Positions 8,901 through 19,100 of a DNA stretch of 32,934 nucleotides are shown here, piece by piece. Each line of letters begins with the position of its first letter. Positions within the stretch are counted from its first letter, which is position 1. Under the pieces are notes generated by a model. That model was not told the DNA's origin and did not search any database. It was given only the letters and a program-made list of their open reading frames with translations. The position numbers and the translations under genes were made by a program. Origin of the DNA: an uncultured Bacteroidales bacterium (GTDB taxonomy: Bacteria > Bacteroidota > Bacteroidia > Bacteroidales > F082); the NCBI GenBank assembly GCA_947164955.1, contig CAMUYT010000011.1, positions 1-32,934 on the forward strand, given 5' to 3'.

Positions 8901-11900
8901 CGGGTTGTACGAGTTTGGAAACCATCACGGTGGAAGAAGGAAACACGGTGTATGATTCGCGCGACAATTGCAATGCCATTATTGAAACCGCAACGAACAC
9001 GCTTGTTAGTGGTTGCAGCACCACCATCATCCCCAACTCGGTGACAGCCATTGGAATGTATGCGTTTGCTTATACGGGCCTCACTTCAGTTGTCATACCT
9101 AGCTCGGTGACTTCCATTGGCGATTACGCTTTTGCCTATTGCACCAACCTTTCTTCAGTACTTATTCTTAACAATTCTGTGGAGATGGGTGATGAGGTGT
9201 TCAACGGCGTAGACTTGCCGGAAAACACAACGATTTCCGCCAGTGCTTCTCCTGCTGACGGGGGAGGATCGCTGGGATTTGATGAGTCGACAGGTTTATC
9301 CTCTGGTGCCATCCTAGGAACTTTTGAAGTTAATATGTCACAAGGAACTTCTAGTATTAGTATTAATACTGAATATGTTTCGCAGGGAAGTGGACAGGTG
9401 TCGTCTTCCAGTCCAATTGTTTTGGTTGCTAAGCCCAATGATGGTTGGCAATTTGTGGGTTGGCAATTCAACGGACAAGTGGTTTCCAACGACGCATTCA
9501 TGGCTTTCAGAGCTTATGGCAGTCTTGATTTTGAGATCGTATTCGATCCCTGTGGGGTTGACCCCGAACCCGAATTGCTGAGTGGGCGCTTCTCCATCAG
9601 TGGATGCTCCTCGGTTGGATTTGCGAGAAGCAATACGAAGATTACCGGGGGAGCCGATCCTAATCAAATGGACTTTGGACTTGGAGTGATTTTAGGGTTA
9701 GGGATTTCAGGTATCGATTATGCGATTGGAGAAAACCAATGGGATAGAATGACGTATGATGAAAACGACTTTAGTGGTAGTTTATTTGAAACTATGGCGG
9801 ATGGATGGGACCTTTACCCTGCTCTTTTACTAAAGGGTGGAGTTGGCTGTTGGCATATCCCAACATGGAGAGAATGGGATTATCTGATCAATCATCGAGA
9901 GACTGTTTCGGGGATGCGTTTTGCCTTTGGCACAGTGAACGAGGTGAGCGGTCTTATTCTCTTACCTGATGACTGGGTGGCAAGCACCTTCACTTTGAAC
10001 AATGTGAATGAAGTTGCCGACTATACCAACAACAGTATTGATGCCCCCACGTGGACTACTGTTTTGGAGCCTGCTGGAGCGGTTTTCCTGCCTACTAATG
10101 GTTATGTTTTGAATGGGCAGTGGATTCAAGAGACATCTGATGGTAGCGCGGTGGGGGCCTATCCTGGCCTGTTCATCTCAACTAATGGAGAGTTGGCTGG
10201 ACAATCGGGCTTCCCCATGACGGGATCAGCGACATTGATGCTCGATATGATGTTGCTCAGTGGAGATGGATTTGCTGGCACTTCAATCCGTTTGGCTAAG
10301 GTGATGGAGTCGTCCACGGCTACCATAACGCTGACGGCCAATAATTCAGAATGGGGCACGGTGACGGGTGGAGGCGTTGTGGAATGCCGACAAAGCTGCA
10401 CGGTTAGTGCCAATGCCAGCGATGGCTATGTGTTCTTGCATTGGTTGGAAGGCAACGAGGTGGTTTCCATCGACCCTGTCTATAGCTTCACGGCCTTGGG
10501 CGACCTGGATCTTACAGCAGTTTTTGCGCCTGCCGATGAGGTGTGCCAGGTGGTCGTTGAAGTGAACACGATGTCACAGTCGAACGTATTCGCTACTCTA
10601 GGGATGTTCGGAGTTGGCATCACTCTCAGCTTCGATGACGGAACGCCTACCTACTATCTTCCCTTTGCATCCACGCCTGAAGAGCTTGACTATTTTTCTT
10701 TGCTGCTATTGTCGGGTAGTTCAAGTCAAGCTCAAAATTCGAGTGTTCAGTTTTCCATCAATACACCTCGCGGTGTCCAGATCCAACTTGACCAATTTGT
10801 CCCTGACGCGCTTAATGCCATTGGAACTCTAATGTCGAACTTGACCTATACGGTAAGCTACGTTGATGGAGCAACCATTGTTGAAAACTCTAGTGAGTTG
10901 CCTTACAATTTCCTTTGCAATTGTGCTGATATCACTTTGCTTGTCGACCCTGAAGAAGGTGGTTATATTGAAACGGACGATGTACTTAACATTGGCGAGA
11001 CGGTTACGCTTACTGCTATTGCCAATTATGGCTACACTTTTGTCAATTGGACTTTTAACGGTGTTGAGGTGAGCACCGAGCCATCCTTTGTTTTCGAGGT
11101 TACGGAAGGAGGCGAGATGGTGGCGCATTTTGAACTCAGCAATTATGCTATCCAAGCTTCAACCAACCCGAGCGAAGGTGGCACGGTGACAGGTGCAGGC
11201 ACATACGCCTACGGTTCGGAATGCAGCTTGACCGCCACGGCCAATGAGGGCTACGACTTTGTGAATTGGACTGAGAATGGTGTGGTGGTTTCCACTGAGA
11301 TTGAATACTCGTTTTCGGTTACAAGCAATAGGAACTTGGTGGCAAATTTTGAGGAAGAGATAACCCTTCCCATTCCTACAGAAAGTCTTATTGCCTACTA
11401 TCCTTTCAATGGCAACGCCAATGATGAAAGTGGCCATGGCAACCATGGAACCCTACAAGGCGATACCCCACAGCTAACTACTGACCGTTTTGGTAACGCA
11501 AATAGTGCATATATGTTTGGAGGATATAACAATCAGGGATGGGTATATGTCCCCAACAGCTCTAGCCTACAATTGAATAACGCCATGTCTATGTCTTTCT
11601 GGATGAACTTGAGCGGTTACGATGGGATGGATGGTTGGGGTTCGTATTCTACCAATGCTAACTTTGCAATCATTTGTAAGGAGGGTGATAGAAATGGATT
11701 CAGCACGTGCGTGAACAAACATGAGGATGGAAGACTTAATATTAATAGTTGGAATAACAATGGTAGCTATGGAATTAATACCTATCAAGAATACACATTA
11801 GGGGAATGGATGCATTGTGTGGTTACGATAGAAGACAATTTGTCAAAAATATATATTAATGGTGTGTTACAGCAGGATAACATCAAGAACCAAGTGGATT

Positions 11901-14900
11901 TCTCCAATGCCAATAATTGTAATATGTATATTGGTATTATGCGTGCTGGCAATATGTGGTATCCCTTCAACGGAAAGATTGATGACATTGCCCTATACAA
12001 TCGCGCCTTGACACCCATGGAAGTTAATCAGTTGTATGGTCTTAATGAAGACCTTATTGCTTATTATCCATTCGATGGCGATGCATATGACTACAGCGGA
12101 AACCAATACCATGCCACCCCATACAATATTTATCAGTATGAGGAAGGTTTGATAGGGGATTGTATTGCCGTCGAAGGCCAGGGATACACTGGTAGTTCAG
12201 GAGGACATGTGATGCTTCCGGAATTGGATTTTGGAGCCTCAACGAGTTTCACACTCAATCTTTGGGTCAAGGCATTGGGCTTGTCTCATAACGATGGGGA
12301 ATCCTATATCAATTTCGGTGATGACAATGAAACAGACAGGCTTTATATCATGCAGCATCCCGATCAGATTAGGTTTGCTTATCATGAAGCTGAGATTTCC
12401 ATTCCAAAAGAGGACAGTTTTACCGATAATTGGGTGATGTATAGTTTGACTTTGGATGAAAACGGCATACTGAAGGCCTACGTCAACGGAGCCTCTGTGG
12501 GAGAGGAAAGCGTAACCTTCAATGGCATTAACACTTCTCTGGCTGCCCTTGGACGACATTGGTGGAGCGGAACTAGCCACAGTAGTAGATTCATTGGCTC
12601 GTTCGATGAGGTGAGAATTTATGGACGTGCTCTTACATCTGCTGAAGTTCAAATGCTTTATTTAATAAATCATAGAGTAAATGCTGTGGCTAATCCAAAT
12701 GAAGGTGGTACAGTAAGTGGTGCTGGCAGATATCATCACGGAGTAATGATTACGCTCACAGCTACTTCCAACGAAGGTTTCACTTTTTTGAACTGGACGG
12801 AGAACGGCGAGGAGGTCTCAACGGAGAATTCATACAGCTTCACGGTTACCGGCAACCGCGACTTGGTGGCCAATTTCGCCTTGAATTACTACGACATTAC
12901 TGCAACGGTGACCCCATCAGGAGCAGGCACAGTGACAGGTACCGGCACCTGCTCCCATGGCTCGCAATGCACGCTGACGGCCTTGGCCAACGAAGGTTAT
13001 GCCTTTAGTGCTTGGATCGAAAATGGAGAGGTGATTGCTACCGATAATCCATATACATTCACCGTTACCTCTGAAAGGAGTTTAGAGGCAAGTTTCATAT
13101 ATCCCCTGCCGATGATTGCTGATGATTTCAACGACGGCATCATTAACCAACAATTGTGGATGGCTACAGGAACTCATGTCGTGGAGGAAGATGGCCTGCT
13201 GAAATTGCAACAAAATGTAACTGACAACTATACGGCTCTCGAATCACAGCCTTTGAGCGTTCCCGTTGACAACAAGATTGTCATCAATAGGGAGTTTATA
13301 CTTCATGAACAGCTGCACAACTCTTCTTGGGGCAATCATTATTTTTATGGCAATGTCAATGTTAAACTTAATGGCAGCAACGATAACTATATAGGTGTCT
13401 GCTATTACGACGATGATTATGAGAACAGGCATGGTACGTATATCCGTACTCAGTTGAATGGAGAGGTTACCGAAACCCGTATCTGTGACGCTATTTTCGA
13501 CGCTTGGTTAACGGAAACTGTCATACTTGATTTGTCAAATGAGTTGCTGACTTACATCTTAGGTGAGAACTTGATCTCCACTATAAGCATTCCAAATCTC
13601 TCATCGCAGCAATTGAATTATTATACGGTGAGATTCAAGCCAGACGGTTGGTGGACAGGACATTATCATAACATGAATTATGTGAATATAAGCACCGAAC
13701 CGAATGCTGTTTATACAATTACTGCTCAGGGCACTCCGATTGGGGCTGGACAAGTGTATGGTGGAGGTGATTTCAGTTTGGCTGAGGCTTGCACTTTGAC
13801 CGCCATACCCAGCGAAGGTTATGCCTTTAGTGCTTGGATCGAAAATGGAGAAACGGTGTCGACTGATGCTGTCTACGGCTTCACCGTCACGGGAGAGCGC
13901 AGCCTGGTGGCCGTCTTCCTGCCCACCTACGTCATCACTGCCGAGGCCAACAATGCGGACTATGGTACTGTGACGGGTGGAGGCACCTTCATGGATGGAG
14001 AGACTTGCTCACTGACGGCCACGCCTAACGATGGATTCGGCTTTGTTGCGTGGACAGAGGATGGCGAGACAGTCTCGACCGATGCCATCTATAACTTCAC
14101 CGTTACCAGCGAGCGTAACCTTGTGGCGGTCTTTCTGCCGACATACGAGATTGCTATCGTGGCTAATGACGAGAACTATGGTTCGGTGACAGGTGGCGGA
14201 ACTTATGTGTTGAACGAGTCATGTATGGTAACTGCAACGCCCGCCGAAGGCTACCACTTCGTCAACTGGACGGAGAACGGCGACGAAGTGTCGACAGATG
14301 CTGAATACACTTTCACGGTCACCAACAGCCGCGACTTGGTGGCCAACTTCGCCCTGAACTATTACGACATCACGGCCGAGGCTGAGCCCGAAGAGGGCGG
14401 CATGGTGATGGGTGCGGGCACATACGGGCACGGTTCGGAATGCACTTTGACCGCTACAGCCAACTACGGCTACCACTTTGTCAACTGGACACTGGATGGC
14501 AGCGTGGTGAGCACTGAGCCCAACTACACCTTCACGGTGACATCGGCTGGCGACTATACAGCTAACTTCCAGCTAAACAACTATACCATCAATGCATCTG
14601 CCAACCCGAGCGAAGGCGGCTCAGTGAGTGGCACCGGCAATTACGATCACGGTACGGATTGTACGCTGACTGTCACGGCAAATGTGGGTTATACCTTTGT
14701 CAACTGGACCTTGGACGGCGTTGAAGTGGGCACCGAGCCGACCTATACCTTCACTGTATATGGAGAGGCAACGTATGTGGCCAACTTCAGTTTGAACCTC
14801 TATGAGATTACCGCCATCACCAACCCGGTTGAAGGCGGCACCATCACAGGCGCAGGCAACTATTACCACGGTGACGAATGCACCCTGACGGCCACACCGA

Positions 14901-16171
14901 TCGAAAACTACACTTTCCTGTATTGGACCGAAAACGGGAATTACCTCTCGTCAGATGCCATCTATAGTTTCGTTGCGACATCCGACCGATCACTGGTAGC
15001 GGTTTTTGCTGGCAATGAACAAACCATGACCCTGAGCCCAGGTTGGACCTGGCTCTCATCCTATATTGAAATGGATGGCATTGATGGCCTCAGCATGTTG
15101 GAGAATGGCTTGAACCCGAATGGCGTGATGATCAAGTCGCAACGCGATGGGTTCCTGTCTTATGCCGCAGATATGTGGATAGGTACATTGGAAAGTATCA
15201 GCAACGAGAAAATGTATTTGGTTAACACGAATGAGCCGACTGACGTCACCTTCACGGGTCCTGTGGCCAATATGGTGAACCATCCCATCACCTTGAATCA
15301 CAACTGGACATGGATAGGATATCCTTCGCCATTCGCATTGGATATCAACGAAGCCTTGGCCAACCTGAATGCTATCGAAGGCGACGTGGTGAAGTCGCAA
15401 TCGAGCTTCGCCACCTATAGCGTGGAAGACGGCTGGTATGGCTCACTGAACCAGTTGATGCCAGGCATGGGTCTCATGTACCAGTCGCACAACAGTCAAC
15501 CTGTCACCTTTAATTATGGCGTGGGCATGAGCCGTGCGTTGAAGGCGAATCTCACTGCAGAGAACAACCACTGGGTGCCCGACATCCATGCTTATCCGAA
15601 CAACATGAGCATCATGGCTGTGGTGGAACTCAACGGAGAGGAGCTGCAAGACGAGCGTTATGAGCTGGCAGTCTTCAATGGCAGCGAATGCCGAGGCAGC
15701 GCACGTTTGGTTTATGTGCCCTCTTTGCGTCGTTATGTCGCCTTCCTAACTGTGACAGGTGAGGATGACGTAGAACTCTATCTCGCATTGTACGATACGA
15801 GGAAGGGGAAAGCCTATTACAACACGACGGATTGCCCGAACTTTGAGGCCAATGCGGTGTTGGGTGGCCTTAGCATGCCATTCGTGGCGCGCTTTGGCAG
15901 TGCTACCGAATTGGATGAATTGGATGTCCCGAACATCGAGCTTTATCCTAACCCGGTGGTGGCTGATCATCTCTTCCAGATGGAGATGCCAGCCGAGTGC
16001 CAAGGTGCTCGGGTGAGCATCGTCAATGCCTTAGGTGCGGTGATTTCGACCACCGATGTGTATGACGAACCTGTCACCCTGCGCGCTCCGGCCGTTCCTG
16101 GCCTCTATACGGTGAGAATCGTGACCGACAAGCAAGGTGCCTTTACCAGAAAACTGATTGTAAATAAATAA
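5963..16171 (+). CDS. Giant T9SS-exported BspA-like adhesin (LRR, EF-hand-like, InlB, LamG modules)
   Basis: 3402 aa from the ATG at 5963. A TTG 36 bp upstream in frame is rejected because MRIRFLRRKCFLFLLLMF is the signal peptide. Residues 36-1080 hold four units of an EF-hand-like motif ('NWDTDGDGELSFEEAAAVT') plus BspA/TpLRR repeats ('IPNSVTSIGDYAFA'). Residues about 1204-1449 are a FISUMP-like domain related to the upstream lipoproteins. Two LamG/concanavalin-like domains lie at about 1807-2234, each starting 'LIAYYPF.G.A.D.SG', and another lectin-like domain at about 2382-2579. About twelve divergent InlB B-repeats ('GYxFVNWTENGEEVST') are scattered, six in tandem at 2580-3015. A GWTW module (3019-3189), a YPNNM/CRGS module (3200-3312) and a T9SS type-A sorting domain ('ELYPNPV', final 'KLIVNK') end it. 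The role is probably surface adhesion to glycans or host/plant material. No catalytic residues were recognised. Confidence 0.9.
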   Translation: MRIRFLRRKCFLFLLLMFAVGLQAMATESREGNLIAFADANVKQICVANWDTDGDGELSFEEAAAVTVLGNVFQGNEDITSFDELQYFTGLTSIRDSAFSGTSLTSITLPNTVTSIGEGAFEGCTSLVSIEIPNSVTSIGERAFESCTSLVSIEIPNSVTSIGDYAFAESGLTSITIPNSVTSIGDYAFAWSGLTTITVLAATPPTIGGQAFQDVDKSIPVYVRSGSIDLFTNAEAWNEFTNFIVLTNIEFADANVKALCVANWDTDGNGELSFEEAAAVTDLGAVFQYNEDIMSFDELQYFTGITSVVFENGGFAEGCFMGCPNLTSLTLPSSVTAIGDYAFYECTSLTSINIPNSVTAIGESAFEYAGLTMVNLPNSVTSIGTSAFASCENLISVMLPDALTTIGDNVFGVCTSLTSIRIPGSVTSIGDGAFSFCMGLTSLHVGATVPPALASDVFMEVNKSIPVYVPGGTTNAYRAAEGWDEFFNYIETSIFFADANVKQICVANWDTDSDGELSFEEAAAVTDLSNVFQNNTEITSFNELQYFTGLTSIGEGAFEGCDNLNSIVLPETLTSIGGNAFSTSGPDVSSGLTSITIPNMVTSIGDGAFAGLGLNSITLPNSVTSIGINPFAGCTSLETITVEEGNTVYDSRDNCNAIIETATNTLISGCQNTIIPNTVTSIGVEAFAWSGLTSIIIPNSVTSIGDGAFGMTGLTSMTVMAETPPTLGYDPFQSVDKSIPVYVPYASLSAYEAADGWNEFTNYIGVASGDITAIAEPAEAGTVTGAGHYGYQTCTLTATAYEGYVFVRWIEIGEEVSTNAVYTFPVVGDRSLVAHFALMGNIVFADENVKTICVDNWDTDGDGELSYAEATVVTALGGVFQGNTEITSFNELQYFTGLTSIGNQAFAGCDNLNSIVLPETLTSIGGNAFSTSGPDVSSGLTSITIPNMVTSIGDGAFAGLGLNSITLPNSVTSIGINPFAGCTSLETITVEEGNTVYDSRDNCNAIIETATNTLVSGCSTTIIPNSVTAIGMYAFAYTGLTSVVIPSSVTSIGDYAFAYCTNLSSVLILNNSVEMGDEVFNGVDLPENTTISASASPADGGGSLGFDESTGLSSGAILGTFEVNMSQGTSSISINTEYVSQGSGQVSSSSPIVLVAKPNDGWQFVGWQFNGQVVSNDAFMAFRAYGSLDFEIVFDPCGVDPEPELLSGRFSISGCSSVGFARSNTKITGGADPNQMDFGLGVILGLGISGIDYAIGENQWDRMTYDENDFSGSLFETMADGWDLYPALLLKGGVGCWHIPTWREWDYLINHRETVSGMRFAFGTVNEVSGLILLPDDWVASTFTLNNVNEVADYTNNSIDAPTWTTVLEPAGAVFLPTNGYVLNGQWIQETSDGSAVGAYPGLFISTNGELAGQSGFPMTGSATLMLDMMLLSGDGFAGTSIRLAKVMESSTATITLTANNSEWGTVTGGGVVECRQSCTVSANASDGYVFLHWLEGNEVVSIDPVYSFTALGDLDLTAVFAPADEVCQVVVEVNTMSQSNVFATLGMFGVGITLSFDDGTPTYYLPFASTPEELDYFSLLLLSGSSSQAQNSSVQFSINTPRGVQIQLDQFVPDALNAIGTLMSNLTYTVSYVDGATIVENSSELPYNFLCNCADITLLVDPEEGGYIETDDVLNIGETVTLTAIANYGYTFVNWTFNGVEVSTEPSFVFEVTEGGEMVAHFELSNYAIQASTNPSEGGTVTGAGTYAYGSECSLTATANEGYDFVNWTENGVVVSTEIEYSFSVTSNRNLVANFEEEITLPIPTESLIAYYPFNGNANDESGHGNHGTLQGDTPQLTTDRFGNANSAYMFGGYNNQGWVYVPNSSSLQLNNAMSMSFWMNLSGYDGMDGWGSYSTNANFAIICKEGDRNGFSTCVNKHEDGRLNINSWNNNGSYGINTYQEYTLGEWMHCVVTIEDNLSKIYINGVLQQDNIKNQVDFSNANNCNMYIGIMRAGNMWYPFNGKIDDIALYNRALTPMEVNQLYGLNEDLIAYYPFDGDAYDYSGNQYHATPYNIYQYEEGLIGDCIAVEGQGYTGSSGGHVMLPELDFGASTSFTLNLWVKALGLSHNDGESYINFGDDNETDRLYIMQHPDQIRFAYHEAEISIPKEDSFTDNWVMYSLTLDENGILKAYVNGASVGEESVTFNGINTSLAALGRHWWSGTSHSSRFIGSFDEVRIYGRALTSAEVQMLYLINHRVNAVANPNEGGTVSGAGRYHHGVMITLTATSNEGFTFLNWTENGEEVSTENSYSFTVTGNRDLVANFALNYYDITATVTPSGAGTVTGTGTCSHGSQCTLTALANEGYAFSAWIENGEVIATDNPYTFTVTSERSLEASFIYPLPMIADDFNDGIINQQLWMATGTHVVEEDGLLKLQQNVTDNYTALESQPLSVPVDNKIVINREFILHEQLHNSSWGNHYFYGNVNVKLNGSNDNYIGVCYYDDDYENRHGTYIRTQLNGEVTETRICDAIFDAWLTETVILDLSNELLTYILGENLISTISIPNLSSQQLNYYTVRFKPDGWWTGHYHNMNYVNISTEPNAVYTITAQGTPIGAGQVYGGGDFSLAEACTLTAIPSEGYAFSAWIENGETVSTDAVYGFTVTGERSLVAVFLPTYVITAEANNADYGTVTGGGTFMDGETCSLTATPNDGFGFVAWTEDGETVSTDAIYNFTVTSERNLVAVFLPTYEIAIVANDENYGSVTGGGTYVLNESCMVTATPAEGYHFVNWTENGDEVSTDAEYTFTVTNSRDLVANFALNYYDITAEAEPEEGGMVMGAGTYGHGSECTLTATANYGYHFVNWTLDGSVVSTEPNYTFTVTSAGDYTANFQLNNYTINASANPSEGGSVSGTGNYDHGTDCTLTVTANVGYTFVNWTLDGVEVGTEPTYTFTVYGEATYVANFSLNLYEITAITNPVEGGTITGAGNYYHGDECTLTATPIENYTFLYWTENGNYLSSDAIYSFVATSDRSLVAVFAGNEQTMTLSPGWTWLSSYIEMDGIDGLSMLENGLNPNGVMIKSQRDGFLSYAADMWIGTLESISNEKMYLVNTNEPTDVTFTGPVANMVNHPITLNHNWTWIGYPSPFALDINEALANLNAIEGDVVKSQSSFATYSVEDGWYGSLNQLMPGMGLMYQSHNSQPVTFNYGVGMSRALKANLTAENNHWVPDIHAYPNNMSIMAVVELNGEELQDERYELAVFNGSECRGSARLVYVPSLRRYVAFLTVTGEDDVELYLALYDTRKGKAYYNTTDCPNFEANAVLGGLSMPFVARFGSATELDELDVPNIELYPNPVVADHLFQMEMPAECQGARVSIVNALGAVISTTDVYDEPVTLRAPAVPGLYTVRIVTDKQGAFTRKLIVNK
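6338..6441 (+). repeat. 69-bp-period leucine-rich-repeat DNA duplication
   Basis: A 35-base stretch at 6338-6372 recurs exactly at 6407-6441, one 23-residue LRR unit later. It encodes 'SLVSIEIPNSVT'. The same CCCCAACTCGGTGAC core recurs at many other LRR units in this gene (for example near 7831, 8055, 8868 and 9033). Nucleotide identity beyond what the protein requires points to recent unit duplication. Confidence 0.85.
7639..7935 (+). repeat. Perfect 297-bp intragenic direct repeat, copy A
   Basis: Base-by-base comparison shows this segment to be identical to 8683-8979, at an offset of 1044 bp (348 codons). It covers several LRR units and the 'VYDSRDNCNAI' stretch. Identity is perfect at third codon positions too, while the flanks immediately diverge (CATCGAAACT versus TATTGAAACC on the right), so the duplication or conversion is recent. 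Confidence 0.95.
8683..8979 (+). repeat. Perfect 297-bp intragenic direct repeat, copy B
   Basis: Second copy of the segment at 7639-7935. Between the copies lie the end of one LRR block, an InlB repeat (about 8272-8475) and the fourth EF-hand-like unit. The duplicated unit is therefore larger than the perfect core, and its outer parts have already drifted. Confidence 0.95.
12991..13029 (+). repeat. 39-bp exact direct repeat left of the third lectin-like domain
   Basis: The 39 bases at 12991-13029 encode EGYAFSAWIENGE with flanking bases and are identical to 13813-13851 (offset 822 bp). Both copies are the centre of an InlB B-repeat. Together they bracket the lectin-like domain encoded at about 13110-13700. 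Confidence 0.9.
13813..13851 (+). repeat. 39-bp exact direct repeat right of the third lectin-like domain
   Basis: Second copy of the element at 12991-13029. The pair suggests that the intervening domain was inserted with duplication of an InlB repeat, or could be deleted by recombination between copies. Confidence 0.9.
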
Positions 16172-16185
16172 ATACCATATAAGAG

Positions 16186-19100
16186 ATGAGAAAGAATATC
16201 CTTTTAGCAATTTTCATGGCGGTGTCCATCCATTGCAATGTCTGGGCTGCTATTGACCTGGATAAGCATTGGAACTGTGATCCCTCGCTCTATCCTAACA
16301 ACATGACCGTTGTAGGTGTTGTCAAAATTGACGGCGTGGAGCAGAGCAGCAACGCCTTGGAGGTGGGTGCCTTTTGTGGAACGGAGTGCCGAGGTAGCGA
16401 AAAACTGAAATACTTCAGTCAAGTGGATCGTTATCTGGTGTTTATGACCGTTTATGGCAATGACAACGATGCCATCAACTTCAAACTCTATGACCATGGC
16501 ACAGGGCAGGAATTGGATGCCTACGTCGATGGCCTGACCTTCGAGACCAACGCCATGCATGGTCTGCCTACCGCCCCATACGAGTTTAACTTCATCCCGT
16601 ATTACACCGTTACGGCGGCCGTCAACCCGACGGGTACGGCTTCAGTTTCGGGCGCAGGGCATTTACTGGCCCACACCAACGTGAGTCTCACGGCCACGCC
16701 TCACACAGGCTACCGTTTCGTCAACTGGACGGAGAATGGGGTAGAGGTGGGCACTGAACCAACGCTGCAGTTTGAGTTGCTGGGAAACCGCTCTTTTGTA
16801 GCCAACTTTGAGATGATCATGCATCATGTCAACGTGAGCGTCAATGACGCGAACAAAGGCACGGCCACAGGCGCGGGCGACTTCCAGGAAGGAACTATGG
16901 TGACCGTTTCGGCCACGCCCAACACAGGCTTCCAATTCGACAACTGGACCGTGAATGGTGAAGTCGTATCCACCAATGCCACCTATACCTTCCAGATTTG
17001 GGAAGACAGGAACTTGGTGGCCAATTTCTCTATACTTCAAATCCATATCAATGCTAGTAATTCTCCTTACAATGGTGGTTCTATCTCAGGCGCTGATTCC
17101 TATGACTATGGTAGTCTTGTGACACTGACTGCTCGTCCTGCCAACAATTATGTCTTTGATAATTGGACCGAGAATGGGGCCTTTGTTTCAGCAGAACCAT
17201 CTATCAGTTTTACTGCGTATAATAATCGGACTTTTGTTGCTAACTATCATCTCGTGCTCCCCGAATTGCATATTACTAGCCTTTCTCACTCCGACTTTAT
17301 TGCTGGCCAGCAGGCTACGGTAACCTGGACGGTACAAAATGATGGTACAGCACCAACGCCTAATGGCGAGGTGTGGTACGACAGAGTTTGGCTGTCGGTG
17401 GAAAATCGTGTGGCGGCTGGTGATAATAATCCGAGATTATTAGGTGAATTTGCCAACATTGCTGCTTTAGCCCCTGGTGAGTACTATACCCAGACGCAAA
17501 CAGTAGATGTTCCAATTAATTTTAGCGGTCCATACTTTCTTTTTGTCATCACAGACGCATACGATGCTCACCATATTTATTGGATAGACGACGAGGTCCC
17601 GATTCCCTATAATCCCCCTCCGTATGTTGTAGCTGATAGTCACCATTGTACAGGAGGAGATTGCGGCAATATTGCAGGGAATAAAATACGAGAGTTATCT
17701 GAACTTAGTAATTTCCCATACACGCACGACAACTTATTCTATGACTATCTGACTATTGAAGTGCCGCCTTTGGCTGACTTGCAGGTGACCTCCATCATCG
17801 CTCCTGATAATATCTATTCTGGCACTACGGTCTCCGTGGTGGCGACCATCACCAATACGGGCAATGCCCATACTGATGTCGGCCAATGGAGTGATGCTTT
17901 GTATGTGTCACAGTCGGATGTGTTTGACGGAAATGCCATCCGAATTGGTACTATCCAACATAATGGCATCTTGGCACCAGAGGAATCATACGAAGTCACC
18001 TTGACAGGGACGGTTCCACTGATCTGGTATGGTACAGCATATTTTTACGTGGTTACCGATATCTATGGTCAGGTGTATGAGCATGTTGCCAACGACAATA
18101 ATACTTCGCGTTCACATGCAGTTAATATCATCTTGACCCCTCCGGCCGACTTGATTCCTACCAACATCACGATTCCATCCCAGATAAGCACTGGGCAACA
18201 ACTTTCTGTTTCGTATACGGTGTATAACCAAGGTGCAGGCAATCCGAATGTGAACTCGTGGTGCGACAAAATCTACCTGTCGTCCAACCCCAATGTCTTG
18301 GAGAATCCCATTGAACTGAAAACCGTCAACCATTACAATGGCTTGGCATCCAATGCCACCTATACGGTGACCGAATCCGTATGGCTGCCTGCTTCGGTAA
18401 CTACTGGTAATTATTACGTTTATGTGACAACGGATGCTAACGAAGAGGTCTTCGAATACATTTATGAAGACAACAATATCTTGAGAAGCACAGCTGCCTT
18501 GAATGTGATTCAGCCCGATTTGACCGTCAGACAAATCACCGCGTCGAGCACCATGACGGTCGGCTATCCCGCTTCCATCCGCTATGTCTTAAGGAATGGA
18601 GGCAATGGTTTGGTGGAAAACATTTCTGTAACCGACCATATATTGATGTCGCCCAACCCCGATATGAGCGATGCCATTCAGGTAGCAGAGGAAACGCATA
18701 CCTTGAATCTGCCGAGACTAAGAACCAGCACTTTCAATTGCAGTGTTATCCTTCCTGAAATGGATGAAGGCACCTATTACTTGTTTGTGCTTACTGACGC
18801 CGAGAACGCTGTCAACGAATCGAACGAAGGAAACAACAGTTTGTCGAAATATCCGGTCACCGTGAATCACCAACCTTTGCCTGACCTGATTCCGACAGCC
18901 TTTACTATCCCGAGCGAGATAGAGGCAGGAAGTGTCGTTGCAGTGGAGTTTGATGTTTCCAATCAAGGTGATCTTGCCCTCCTCAATAGCAACTGCGCCA
19001 TGGAGGTCTACGCCATACAGAACAACCATGAAATCCTTTGCCCCATGCAGACCCAAACCGCACCTGCGGTGGGCAATATTTCTATCCAGATGAATGCTTC

